From a bacterium (GTDB taxonomy: Bacteria; Desulfobacterota; GWC2-55-46), in contig SCQA01000212.1 of the NCBI GenBank assembly GCA_004298725.1, positions 1 through 5,569 on the forward strand: a stretch of DNA of 5,569 nucleotides, read 5' to 3'. The notes under the pieces are model-generated. The model was not told the DNA's origin and made no database searches. It was given only the letters and a program-made list of their open reading frames with translations. Shown one piece after another: positions 1-5,569 of the stretch (positions are counted from its first letter, which is position 1; every line of letters begins with the position of its first letter). The position numbers and the translations under genes are program-made.

Positions 1-5
1 CGCCA

Positions 6-43
6 ACTTTAACGTCATGCGGCAAGCCGCATGACGTTAAAGT
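6..43. repeat. Perfect 18-bp inverted repeat (hairpin)
   Basis: The left arm ACTTTAACGTCATGCGGC (6-23) and its exact reverse complement (26-43) are separated by only AA. The RNA from either strand would fold into a very stable hairpin. Neither side has a clear T tract: the plus strand continues ATTCATA and the minus strand TGGCG. It could be an intergenic repeat of REP type, a terminator for a gene left of the window, or a protein-binding site. The structure is certain; the function is not. Confidence 0.75.
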
Positions 44-54
44 ATTCATACAGC

Positions 55-75
55 CGGCTACGCCGTAGCCGTTTT
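55..75 (+). terminator. Short GC-rich hairpin followed by TTTT, possible terminator
   Basis: CGGCTAC (55-61) pairs with GTAGCCG (65-71) around a 3-nt loop and is followed directly by TTTT (72-75). This could terminate a plus-strand transcript arriving from left of the window, perhaps together with the inverted repeat at 6-43. The T run is short, so the call is tentative. Confidence 0.35.
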
Positions 76-192
76 ACACGGTAAAGAAGCGCATTAACAA
101 AAAGCGCAAACGCTAATATTGCACCGCGCGCATGAGCAAGTTAAAAACAGGCGCAAGCATAAGAAAGCGCTGTAAACAGCAACTTAAACGGC
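76..192. other. Non-coding stretch, no gene seen
   Basis: I see no convincing open frame with a ribosome binding site on either strand and no tRNA-like fold. The hexamer AAGCGC occurs near 87, 102 and 165, with AGGCGC near 149, and again inside the terminator near 220. The spacing is irregular and may only reflect composition. A small hairpin GCTGT-AA-ACAGC sits at 169-180. Confidence 0.5.
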
Positions 193-236
193 AAAAAAAA
201 CCGTCTTGATACGCTTAAAAAGCGCATCAGGACGGT
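193..236 (-). terminator. Strong Rho-independent terminator of the transporter/Usp unit
   Basis: Read on the minus strand, ACCGTC pairs with GACGGT, TGAT with ATCA and CGCTT with AAGCG. One C/A mismatch and one G-T pair interrupt the stem, and the loop is TTT. The roughly 17-bp stem is followed by eight T residues (plus-strand A run 193-200). It begins about 25 nt after the stop codon of the universal stress protein gene, so it closes that transcription unit. Confidence 0.93.
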
Positions 237-261
237 CAATCGTTATTGCGGATATTTCAGC

Positions 262-708
262 TTACTTATTTTCAAAAAGCCAGAGTACGGGGCAAGGAGA
301 CTTCTTAGTAACCTTGTCGGTAACGCTTCCGATAAAAAGCTTGCCAACTGGCGAGTACCTGTGAGTGGCCATGATTATAAGGTCGGCCCTCTTCTGGTTG
401 GCGGTAGCTATTATTTCATATGCCGCGTCGCCGTCTTCAAGAATGGTCTCTATATGCTTTATGCCTTTCTCCTTAAGCTTCATGGCACGCTCTGCAAGCA
501 GTTGACGGCCTTCTTTAAGCCAGCCTTCGTGTATGGCCGTCCATTCTTCCGAATCCGTCACTAAAGGCTCTGACCTATACCACTTCTCAACCACGTTCAA
601 AAGAATTATTTTAGCGTCAGTGAGCTTGCCGAGATACTCAGCCGCGTCAAGCACCTTGTCGGTGAGTTCGGTGTCGTCTATCGGGCACAGAATGTTTTTA
701 AATTCCAT
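262..708 (-). CDS. Universal stress protein, UspA family
   Basis: The 148-residue product has the length of a single-domain UspA protein. The N-terminus (MEFKNILCPIDDTELTDKVL) is the usual first beta strand and Asp-containing loop, and the C-terminus has the late strand with PCPVLWL (138-144). Family members bind ATP or act as non-nucleotide dimers in stress and starvation responses, in the cytoplasm. The ATP loop normally reads G-x2-G-x9-G-S/T. Here it reads A114-T-H-R117, nine residues, then G127-S128, so two of three glycines are replaced and nucleotide binding may be weak or absent. The start ATG has only a weak AAAGG about 10 nt upstream. The gene lies 73 nt after the transporter gene on the same strand and is probably co-transcribed with it. 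The family call is firm; the specific role is unknown. Confidence 0.93.
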   Translation of the reverse strand: MEFKNILCPIDDTELTDKVLDAAEYLGKLTDAKIILLNVVEKWYRSEPLVTDSEEWTAIHEGWLKEGRQLLAERAMKLKEKGIKHIETILEDGDAAYEIIATANQKRADLIIMATHRYSPVGKLFIGSVTDKVTKKSPCPVLWLFENK

Positions 709-744
709 TTGGTATCGGCCTTTATGCTTTGTTTAAAAGTTAAT

Positions 745-771
745 GCGCGGGCCGACAAAACCGGCCCGCGC
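745..771 (-). terminator. GC-rich intercistronic hairpin, possible partial terminator
   Basis: GCGCGGGCCG (745-754) pairs perfectly with CGGCCCGCGC (762-771) around a 7-nt loop. It lies in the 73-nt gap between the transporter stop and the Usp start. On the minus strand it is followed by ATTAACTTTTAAAC, which is not a clean T tract. It may reduce read-through into the Usp gene, or protect the 3' end of a processed transporter mRNA. Confidence 0.5.
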
Positions 772-781
772 GATTTTGAAA

Positions 782-2011
782 TCAAGGCGTTTCGTAGCTT
801 GTCTCTTCATGATGGCGAGCCTTGCCGCCCTCGCCGACCCATGTGCGCGTCCATCTCTTCTGCACCACAAGCAACATTACAAATGCGAATACGCCAAACA
901 ACGCGAAGAATATGAACCCGCCGCTGAACGAACCTAAGTACTGCTTTGAAATACCCATTGCCCACGGCAAGAAGCCTCCGCCAAGGGCGCCGACTTCTCC
1001 TACAAGACTCATGGCAACAGGCGTAGAATGAGGGAACCTGAGTGGGACAAGCTGAAACGTGGAGCCGTTTGCCGCGCCAAGCGCGGAGAAAAGAATTACA
1101 AGAATAACGGTGATTACTACTGGTGACGGCAACGTGCTAGCTACAAACGAGCAAATAACTATTGCCGCAAGCAAGTAGTTCAACATGCGCACTCCGCCGA
1201 TTTTATCGGCGGCCCATCCGCCGGCAACACGCAAAATGCTCGCCATAATGGCGATTACTGCCGCGTACTGTCCGACCGACGTTTTGGCTATGCCGTATTG
1301 GTCGTGGAAGAACGTAGGCAGAAACATCGTAAGGCCGATGTAACCGCCAAACGTTACTATGTAGATGATGTTGAATATCCAAGCGTCTTTGTCAACAAGT
1401 ATCTTAAGATAATCGCTGAGCTTCTTCTTCTCCTGATCCGGCGGCTCCTTGGCAACGAATATCATAAGGAATAACGGCACAAGCATAAGAAGTATCGCAT
1501 ACCCGTAAACAGACTGCCAACCGTACCTCTTCGCAAGCGGAGGCGCAAGCAACATGGCTATAACGGCGCCTGAGTTGCCGGCGCCGGATATGCCTGCGGC
1601 CAGACCTTTATACTTGGGAGGAAACCAGCCCGAACCAAGCGATATTGCAACGCCAAAGCTCGCGCCCGCGATACCGAGTGGAATGCCCATGTAAAGCACC
1701 TGATCGTACGTGTTGACGAAGAAGTAGCCGTAGGCAAGACCCACGCAAATCAAGCCCATTTCCAGAACTGCCGCCCACTTTCTTTGAATATACTGCGCGA
1801 GTATGCCCGTCGGGAAGCGCATGAACGCGCCCGCGAGAACCGGCACTGAGAGCATAAAACCTTTTTGCATGGGAGTTAAGTGGAACTCCTCGCTTATGAA
1901 CGGCGCCATCGCACCGTTCATGACCCAGATTGCGAAACAAAAATCGAAGTACAGGAACGCGCAAAATAGAGTTGGCGGGTGACCTGACTTCCAGAACCCT
2001 TTTACAGCCAT
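782..2011 (-). CDS. NarK/NasA-type nitrate/nitrite transporter (MFS, NNP family)
   Basis: The 409-residue product is highly hydrophobic, as expected for a 12-helix inner-membrane MFS carrier. Family signatures are visible. R65 in helix 2 (GAFMRFPTG) and R261 near helix 8 (ILRVAGGWAADKIGGVR) match the two substrate-binding arginines of NarK. A glycine-rich first nitrate signature is at about 140-157 (GISGAGNSGAVIAML). GAANGSTFQLVPLRFP is at 312-327, resembling the NGAVFQLVPQRF segment of NasA/NarK1 proteins. A second nitrate signature is at about 338-353 (GEVGALGGGFLPWAMG). NarK-type carriers do nitrate/nitrite exchange or nitrate/proton symport; which applies here cannot be read. I chose the ATG at 2011 because AAGGAG lies 7 nt upstream. 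A longer open frame reaches an ATG at 2056, but its extra 15 residues are basic and lack that site. No nitrate reductase gene is in view. Confidence 0.9.
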   Translation of the reverse strand: MAVKGFWKSGHPPTLFCAFLYFDFCFAIWVMNGAMAPFISEEFHLTPMQKGFMLSVPVLAGAFMRFPTGILAQYIQRKWAAVLEMGLICVGLAYGYFFVNTYDQVLYMGIPLGIAGASFGVAISLGSGWFPPKYKGLAAGISGAGNSGAVIAMLLAPPLAKRYGWQSVYGYAILLMLVPLFLMIFVAKEPPDQEKKKLSDYLKILVDKDAWIFNIIYIVTFGGYIGLTMFLPTFFHDQYGIAKTSVGQYAAVIAIMASILRVAGGWAADKIGGVRMLNYLLAAIVICSFVASTLPSPVVITVILVILFSALGAANGSTFQLVPLRFPHSTPVAMSLVGEVGALGGGFLPWAMGISKQYLGSFSGGFIFFALFGVFAFVMLLVVQKRWTRTWVGEGGKARHHEETSYETP

Positions 2012-2018
2012 AGTCTTT

Positions 2019-2024
2019 CTCCTT
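2019..2024 (-). promoter_or_regulatory. Ribosome binding site fixing the transporter start
   Basis: AAGGAG on the minus strand, 7 nt before the ATG at 2011. It decides between this start and the upstream in-frame ATG at 2056. Confidence 0.85.
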
Positions 2025-2113
2025 TCTGCTTTTTTATGAGGCTTCTTGAAGCACACTTGCTTTCCGCTTATACGCCCGGTTGCCGTTATATTCTCAGCTG
2101 TCCATGAAAATCA

Positions 2114-2143
2114 ACAATAACCAACAGTAAAAATACATGTCAA
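2114..2143 (-). promoter_or_regulatory. Candidate sigma70-type promoter for the transporter/Usp unit
   Basis: On the minus strand a perfect -35 box TTGACA (2138-2143) is followed after 18 nt by TATTGT (2114-2119), four of six matches to TATAAT. Transcription would start near 2107 and give a leader of about 95 nt. No clear FNR, NarL or other regulator site is placed sensibly relative to it. Confidence 0.45.
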
Positions 2144-2416
2144 CAGAGGCATACTTGCTCAAGCACTAATAGTTATGCATTATGACTAAGCAATATACAT
2201 ACCAAATTGCCTGTTTCCGCCTGCTTTAATATAACTGCTTGTTTTAGTTATCTATTTACTTTTTTAGTATATAAGCTTTGCATCATCTTAAAAATAGTGC
2301 TGTTACGCACAAGGAATACCATTTAATGGTAAAGTAATTTTTGTCATTAAATTTCAAACAGTTATGATGTTACGTTAACGTAACATCAGGTTTGATACAA
2401 TCTTGAAACAAGCTTC
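2144..2416. other. AT-rich intergenic stretch with palindromes, no gene seen
   Basis: No plausible gene is visible on either strand. The stretch holds a 15-nt near-palindrome TACCAT-TTA-ATGGTA (2317-2331) and the 24-bp palindrome listed separately. The heptamer TGTTACG occurs at 2301-2307 and again inside the large palindrome. The dyads suggest regulator binding upstream of the transporter promoter, but none matches a regulator site I can name. Confidence 0.5.
2365..2388. promoter_or_regulatory. Perfect 24-bp palindrome, operator-like
   Basis: The half-site TGATGTTACGTT is followed immediately by its exact reverse complement, with no spacer. Twelve symmetric base pairs in AT-rich intergenic DNA suggest a site for a dimeric regulator. 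The lack of a loop argues against a terminator. It lies about 220 bp upstream of the candidate transporter promoter -35 box, which is far for a simple operator. I do not recognise the regulator. Confidence 0.5.
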
Positions 2417-2465
2417 AAATAAAATAGCGCTTCTTATCTAATCTGCAGAGAAAAGATGAGCGCTA
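2417..2465 (-). terminator. Second, terminator-like hairpin downstream of the secreted-protein operon
   Basis: TAGCGCT (2425-2431) pairs with AGCGCTA (2459-2465). After a 2-nt bulge, TCTTATCT (2432-2439) pairs with AGAAAAGA (2449-2456) with one mismatch, leaving a 9-nt loop. On the minus strand the stem is followed by TTTTATTT (2417-2424). It may be a back-up to the terminator at 2568-2599, or end a short unrecognised transcript from the 100 nt between them. Confidence 0.45.
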
Positions 2466-2567
2466 AAAAATTGACTTGGCGGTTTCATTGAAAAAGAAAG
2501 ATAGGTGACGGGGAAAAGCAACAGGGCTAACATCCGTAATTTGTGTCTGACGCATTGTCTTTCGCAC

Positions 2568-2599
2568 AAAAAAAATGGCGAGCACATGGCTCGCCATTT
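2568..2599 (-). terminator. Rho-independent terminator of the TPR-barrel/secreted-protein operon
   Basis: On the minus strand AAATGGCGAGC (2589-2599) pairs perfectly with GCTCGCCATTT (2573-2583) around a 5-nt loop and runs into a T tract (plus-strand A run 2568-2575). It lies about 90 nt after the stop codon of the secreted-protein gene. Confidence 0.93.
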
Positions 2600-2686
2600 C
2601 ATTAAAACAACCGTTGACTGGCACCTTCTATGCCGGTTTGCATTTCCGGCGTAACTGAAAGCGCCTGTCAGACGCTATGCTTAGCT

Positions 2687-3571
2687 TTAACCATTAGACG
2701 GCACAATGCTACGGGCGGCATCAGAACCTTGAATGCCTTTTACTATCATATCGGCGTAAGAATAACCAAAGATTCCTTCAGGTTCATTAATCACGTTTAA
2801 AGCATTGATTGCCGTATCAGAAGAACCCTCGCCAACAACCGTATCGCCTTTAGCGTTAAGCGCCTGCTGTGGCTTACTGCTTTCTTCCCTGACCGCCGCA
2901 CCGCTTACGGTTTCAGCGTTATTTACAGTTGCAACTTCATTTGTAGTTGGAGCATTATTCGTTACCACCGCGCCATTTGCGCTTTGCCCGCTCACTACGT
3001 TAGCGCCGCTAACGGCGTTGCTTGCAATTACAGTAGCAGTAGCCGCTTTAGCGCCACTGACTGCATTGCTCGCGGTAACAGTATTAGTGGCCGCTTTAGC
3101 GCCACTGACTGCATTTCTCACGGTAACAGTATTGGTGGCCGCTTTAGCTCCGCCAACATTGGGAGCGGTGGCTGTTACGACCGTGCCGACTGCGTTAGTC
3201 AAATTCATTGCCGCTTTAACAGTACCAATTGTACCGCTGACATTAACGAGATTCGTGGCTGGACCGGCCCCGGCTGGCGATAACAACTGGTTAAAGATGC
3301 TTCCACCGGTAAAACTGCCCAATAACTGCATATTATTTATGGCATTTACATTGCTTACCGCCAATGCCATAGGCGTCGGCGCCGGAGCCAGCACGGACGC
3401 GGGCACCGCCATTACCTCACTTTCCTCATGCGCCAAATACGCTTCATACGACTCATACACCTCATTTGAACCCGGCTCAAGGTACGGCGTAGAGGCCGCA
3501 AAAACAGAACCCGAAACCGTAAATACAAACCCTGCCCCAGCTAACAGCGCGAACTTCAAAGCTCTCTTCAT
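2687..3571 (-). CDS. Secreted low-complexity Ala/Val/Asn-rich repeat protein, unknown function
   Basis: The 294-residue product starts with a clear Sec signal peptide: basic MKR, a hydrophobic core and a likely cut after VFA at about residue 26. There is no lipobox and I find no cysteine anywhere. The mature N-terminus (27-52) is acidic and Tyr-rich. Residues 53-230 are mostly Ala, Val, Asn, Thr, Ser and Gly. They include three tandem 16-residue repeats (141-188, consensus GAKAATNTVTASNAVS), a fourth partial copy and degenerate relatives on both sides. Aromatic residues return only near the end (GIFGYSYADM, 267-276). Alternating Val/Thr with Asn suggests extended, beta-rich, possibly fibrous structure, but I recognise no family. 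AGGAGG lies 6 nt before the ATG. The gene follows the TPR-barrel gene after 15 nt, so the two are probably co-transcribed and this may be its cargo or partner. Confidence 0.85.
   Translation of the reverse strand: MKRALKFALLAGAGFVFTVSGSVFAASTPYLEPGSNEVYESYEAYLAHEESEVMAVPASVLAPAPTPMALAVSNVNAINNMQLLGSFTGGSIFNQLLSPAGAGPATNLVNVSGTIGTVKAAMNLTNAVGTVVTATAPNVGGAKAATNTVTVRNAVSGAKAATNTVTASNAVSGAKAATATVIASNAVSGANVVSGQSANGAVVTNNAPTTNEVATVNNAETVSGAAVREESSKPQQALNAKGDTVVGEGSSDTAINALNVINEPEGIFGYSYADMIVKGIQGSDAARSIVPSNG
3008..3151 (-). repeat. Three 48-bp in-frame tandem repeats
   Basis: Units are 3104-3151, 3056-3103 and 3008-3055 in coding order. The first two differ at 4 of 48 positions by my alignment. 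The third differs from the second at 11. A truncated fourth copy (GANVVS) follows. Each unit encodes 16 residues, so gain or loss of a copy would keep the reading frame. Confidence 0.93.
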
Positions 3572-3577
3572 TTTCAG

Positions 3578-3583
3578 CCTCCT
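3578..3583 (-). promoter_or_regulatory. Ribosome binding site of the secreted-protein gene
   Basis: AGGAGG, preceded by six A residues, stands 6 nt before the ATG at 3571. It lies inside the 15-nt gap after the TPR-barrel stop codon and supports the start choice and tight operon spacing. Confidence 0.85.
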
Positions 3584-3586
3584 TTT

Positions 3587-5104
3587 TTACCTTGTTACGT
3601 TTACGCCGACGCTCCACACGTTCTGATTGTAGCTGTAAAACGGTATATTGGAATGTGCCCTCGTACCGCTGTATTGAACAAAGAGATTTATATTCTTACT
3701 TACCGCTTTTCTTATCTGCGCTAAAAAGTTTTCCGCATAATCGTTGCGGTTAACGCCATTGAATGACAAGGTATTGGGGTTATCGTAACTATCCTTTGTG
3801 TAGGTGAAGCCAACCTCGCCTATAACTCCCTTAAACAGAGGAGAGCCTGCGCGCGCTGAAAACTTGTCGGATATAAACGCGAAGTCAGCACCGTCGGAAT
3901 GATTCCATGTGCGGGAAAAGCCCGCGCTCACAAATGATTTCGCGCTTGGGATAATATAGTGCGTAACGCCGACCGTGTCCGCGTGTCCGTCGCGGTTCCA
4001 CGCGGCAACGGCGACGTTAAAGAGATAATCACTTTTAGCGTAGCCGTAGGAGAATTCAGTCGCAGAGCCTCCCGTAAAGCGGTACACAAGCGCCGGACGC
4101 ACTCCTATTTGATTGCGGTAACGATCACCGCCCGACAAGGTATACTCGTCGCTAACACGCACCGAGCTTGATAATTTATCGTTAAATACGCGGAGATAGT
4201 CCGCGTAAAAATAATTATCAACGAGGTTTACCTTCGGCATATCGTTATAACTGTCCGCCAAGAAAGCATACCCTGCGGTAACGCTGGAATTCGTCATTTG
4301 CATACGATATGAAAGGTTGGCGGAAAAACGCTCAAAGCCCGAATCTTTATGCGTTATGTCCGCAGGCAACGGTATTGCCTTTGCAAAGCCGATAGCGTTG
4401 TCGTTATATCCGAAAACGGCTACAGCGGTAACATCGAAGTTTTTATGCTTGTCCGGTTCTGCGGTTTGAGTCGGCGTCGCCACGCCGGTCATTTCGCGAA
4501 GCGCCCGCCCGAGCACCGAATCGCTGTCAAGCACCGCCGTAAGATGCTTTACGGCCGCTTCATCATTGCTGAGCCTCCGCTCAAGAAGAGCAAAATAGAA
4601 GTCCACCGTGGATTTAAGCCCCGGGTCGCGTGAGAGCGCCTCGGTGAAAGCGTAGCGCGCTTTTTCAAATTCTCCGAGAGCAAGATGGCACCGTCCGATA
4701 AACTCCATGGTCTGCCCGCGCCCCGGGCGCGAATTTTCATAGCTTTCAAAAGCAGTCAACGCCTCTTGCCAGAATTTTATACCCATCAGGCTCCAGCCCA
4801 TTTCAAAGTTAAACTCAGAATGCTCAAAGCCTTTTTCCTTCAGCTCAGATAGAAAGGCATGCGACTCGCCAAAATGCCCGGTGCGATTTAAAACTACCGC
4901 CTTGAAAAACAACGGTTGCAAATCGTTCTTGTCGGCCTCGTAAGCTAAATCAAATTTAGCGAGCGCATTTTCATAAGCCTGCCTTTTAAGGTCATCTACG
5001 CCCTGCATGACAAGCTCCTTTGATTGCTCGCTCGCTATTGCGACATTTGCAATTGCGCCAGCAACCAAGATTATGGCAATAATAAACCACCTTGCAATAT
5101 ACAT
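3587..5104 (-). CDS. TPR-repeat outer-membrane beta-barrel protein, Slam/DUF560-like layout
   Basis: From the ATG at 5104 the product has 505 residues. A signal peptide (MYIARW, then a hydrophobic core, with a likely cut after AIA near 24) precedes about five TPR-like helix pairs at roughly 28-61, 62-95, 98-130, 131-163 and 164-196. A linker (200-220) leads to a C-terminal region (222-505) of alternating polar/hydrophobic segments. I count about 14 candidate strands, enough for a 14-strand barrel. This order matches Slam/DUF560 exporters and, more loosely, TPR-porins such as PgaA. The last residue is Arg (WSVGVNVTR), not the aromatic residue usual in barrel proteins. The open frame extends to ATGs at 5128 and 5143, but those add residues before the signal peptide and lack a binding site. 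The ATG at 5104 has only a weak one (GGATGAG). The specific function is unproven. Confidence 0.75.
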   Translation of the reverse strand: MYIARWFIIAIILVAGAIANVAIASEQSKELVMQGVDDLKRQAYENALAKFDLAYEADKNDLQPLFFKAVVLNRTGHFGESHAFLSELKEKGFEHSEFNFEMGWSLMGIKFWQEALTAFESYENSRPGRGQTMEFIGRCHLALGEFEKARYAFTEALSRDPGLKSTVDFYFALLERRLSNDEAAVKHLTAVLDSDSVLGRALREMTGVATPTQTAEPDKHKNFDVTAVAVFGYNDNAIGFAKAIPLPADITHKDSGFERFSANLSYRMQMTNSSVTAGYAFLADSYNDMPKVNLVDNYFYADYLRVFNDKLSSSVRVSDEYTLSGGDRYRNQIGVRPALVYRFTGGSATEFSYGYAKSDYLFNVAVAAWNRDGHADTVGVTHYIIPSAKSFVSAGFSRTWNHSDGADFAFISDKFSARAGSPLFKGVIGEVGFTYTKDSYDNPNTLSFNGVNRNDYAENFLAQIRKAVSKNINLFVQYSGTRAHSNIPFYSYNQNVWSVGVNVTR

Positions 5105-5132
5105 AAGCTCATCCACTAAGAGAGTCATGTAC

Positions 5133-5163
5133 ACTATATACATTAGGTAATATTATTTAACAA
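5133..5163 (-). promoter_or_regulatory. Candidate promoter of the TPR-barrel operon
   Basis: On the minus strand TTGTTA (5158-5163) precedes TATAGT (5133-5138; five of six matches to TATAAT) with a 19-nt spacer. Using the overlapping TATATA gives 17 nt. Transcription would begin near 5126, just before the ATG at 5104, which favours that start over the upstream ATGs. The region is so AT-rich that other pairs are possible. Confidence 0.3.
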
Positions 5164-5405
5164 TGCGTTAAATTAGCAATAACGATTATTAAATAAGATT
5201 TTTATATATAAACAGCATATTGTGAGATTGTTTAACGAACAATAATGATACTTTTGAGATTCCATCAGCTAAAACAGTATTGAAGTGTTGATAGTAATAT
5301 CTGAAATCTATACTGGTTGACATTACAGGCAGTAATTAGAAGATGCGATAAGCAACCAATCATGCGGGAAGCACTGTGGTTCGTGTCGTTACTATTGTGG
5401 ACTCA
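5164..5405. other. AT-rich spacer upstream of the TPR-barrel operon
   Basis: No gene is visible. It holds an inverted repeat ATTGTT-N5-AACAAT (5227-5243), which could be a small operator upstream of the candidate promoter, a 10-bp self-complementary TTATATATAA near 5201, and a short hairpin ATTAC-N5-GTAAT (5323-5337). I see no good terminator for the upstream partial gene. Confidence 0.4.
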
Positions 5406-5569
5406 TCAACTCATGAAAAACCCCTGTGTCCTCCCGTCCGGCTCGATGCGCCATACGCGCCTGTAATCCACGGCGTCGCGCTCAAGCGTCCCTCCGGAGC
5501 CGCCTGCGTCGGCCCCGGAATAGGGCGCCGTGGATGATGGAAAGAGTATCTCCATGACCCTGTCCATGA
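5406..5569 (-). CDS. 3' end of a gene running off the right edge; possibly an RsmB/Sun-type rRNA methyltransferase
   Basis: The frame is open from the right edge to a TGA at 5406-5408, about 54 codons. By hand count roughly three quarters of third positions are G or C, and the other two minus-strand frames hit stops or read as unlikely protein. The product ends DYRRVWRIEPDGRTQGFFMS. The pattern R-x2-P-x4-T-x-GFF resembles the C-terminal tail of RsmB/Sun m5C rRNA methyltransferases, which often end in a P...DGFF-x-A motif. The match is short and the preceding Gly/Ser-rich stretch is not typical, so the assignment is weak. The true start is outside the window. Confidence 0.55.
   Translation of the reverse strand, partial: MDRVMEILFPSSTAPYSGADAGGSGGTLERDAVDYRRVWRIEPDGRTQGFFMS

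Noticed and set aside
2098..2116. FNR-like half-site TTGAT on the minus strand near the transporter promoter
   Set aside because: The second half-site is poor, and the position overlaps and lies downstream of the -10 box, so activation from it is unlikely.
2455..2490. Small plus-strand ORF (ATG AGC GCT AAA...) of 11 codons
   Set aside because: It overlaps the hairpin at 2417-2465, has only a weak purine stretch upstream and no gene downstream on that strand.
2489..2530. Plus-strand segment GGTGACGGGG..AAAGC..AGGGCTAA that resembles part of a c-di-GMP-I riboswitch
   Set aside because: The essential AGGGCAAACC arm is absent upstream, and the downstream gene on this strand is missing; the likeness is only to one side of the motif.
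2805..3626. Long plus-strand open frame opposite the repeat protein gene
   Set aside because: It is the antisense shadow of a low-complexity Ala/Val-rich gene; the minus frame has the signal peptide and ribosome binding site.
5317..5345. Plus-strand TTGACA as a promoter
   Set aside because: No acceptable -10 box lies 16-18 nt downstream and no plus-strand gene follows.
5466..5535. 10-bp inverted repeat ATCCACGGCG / CGCCGTGGAT separated by 50 nt
   Set aside because: It lies inside the partial coding frame, and GC-rich coding DNA gives such matches by chance.

Overview
The window comes from a Gram-negative bacterium. The evidence is an outer-membrane-type beta-barrel protein and two Sec signal peptides. 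Coding DNA is moderately GC-rich, and two of the three longer gaps (upstream of the transporter and upstream of the barrel gene) are AT-rich. I cannot name the genus from sequence alone. All recognisable genes lie on the minus strand, so transcription runs from right to left.

Layout, in transcription order. (1) 5406-5569 is the 3' end of a gene whose start lies beyond the right edge. Its last residues faintly resemble the C-terminus of RsmB/Sun-type rRNA methyltransferases. (2) 5144-5405 is an AT-rich spacer holding a probable promoter. (3) 3587-5104 encodes an exported protein with about five TPR repeats and a C-terminal barrel of roughly 285 residues. (4) After 15 nt, 2687-3571 encodes a secreted, cysteine-free, Ala/Val/Asn/Thr-rich protein with three 16-residue tandem repeats. 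Genes 3 and 4 look like one operon, ending in a strong terminator at 2568-2599. (5) 2012-2686 is a 675-nt gap holding that terminator, a second terminator-like hairpin, a perfect 24-bp palindrome and a candidate promoter. (6) 782-2011 encodes a NarK/NasA-type nitrate/nitrite transporter of the major facilitator superfamily. (7) 262-708 encodes a universal stress protein with a degenerate ATP-binding loop. It is followed by a very strong terminator at 193-236. (8) 1-192 holds no convincing gene, but has a perfect 18-bp inverted repeat and a second hairpin.

Functional reading. The left half is a small nitrate/nitrite transport and stress unit: the transporter and the UspA-like protein are 73 nt apart and share a promoter region and a final terminator, with a GC-rich hairpin between them. 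The right half is the more unusual part. A TPR plus barrel protein followed directly by a repeat-rich secreted protein has the layout of an outer-membrane exporter and its cargo, comparable to Slam/type XI secretion. That reading is inference; neither protein carries a diagnostic motif I can confirm by eye.
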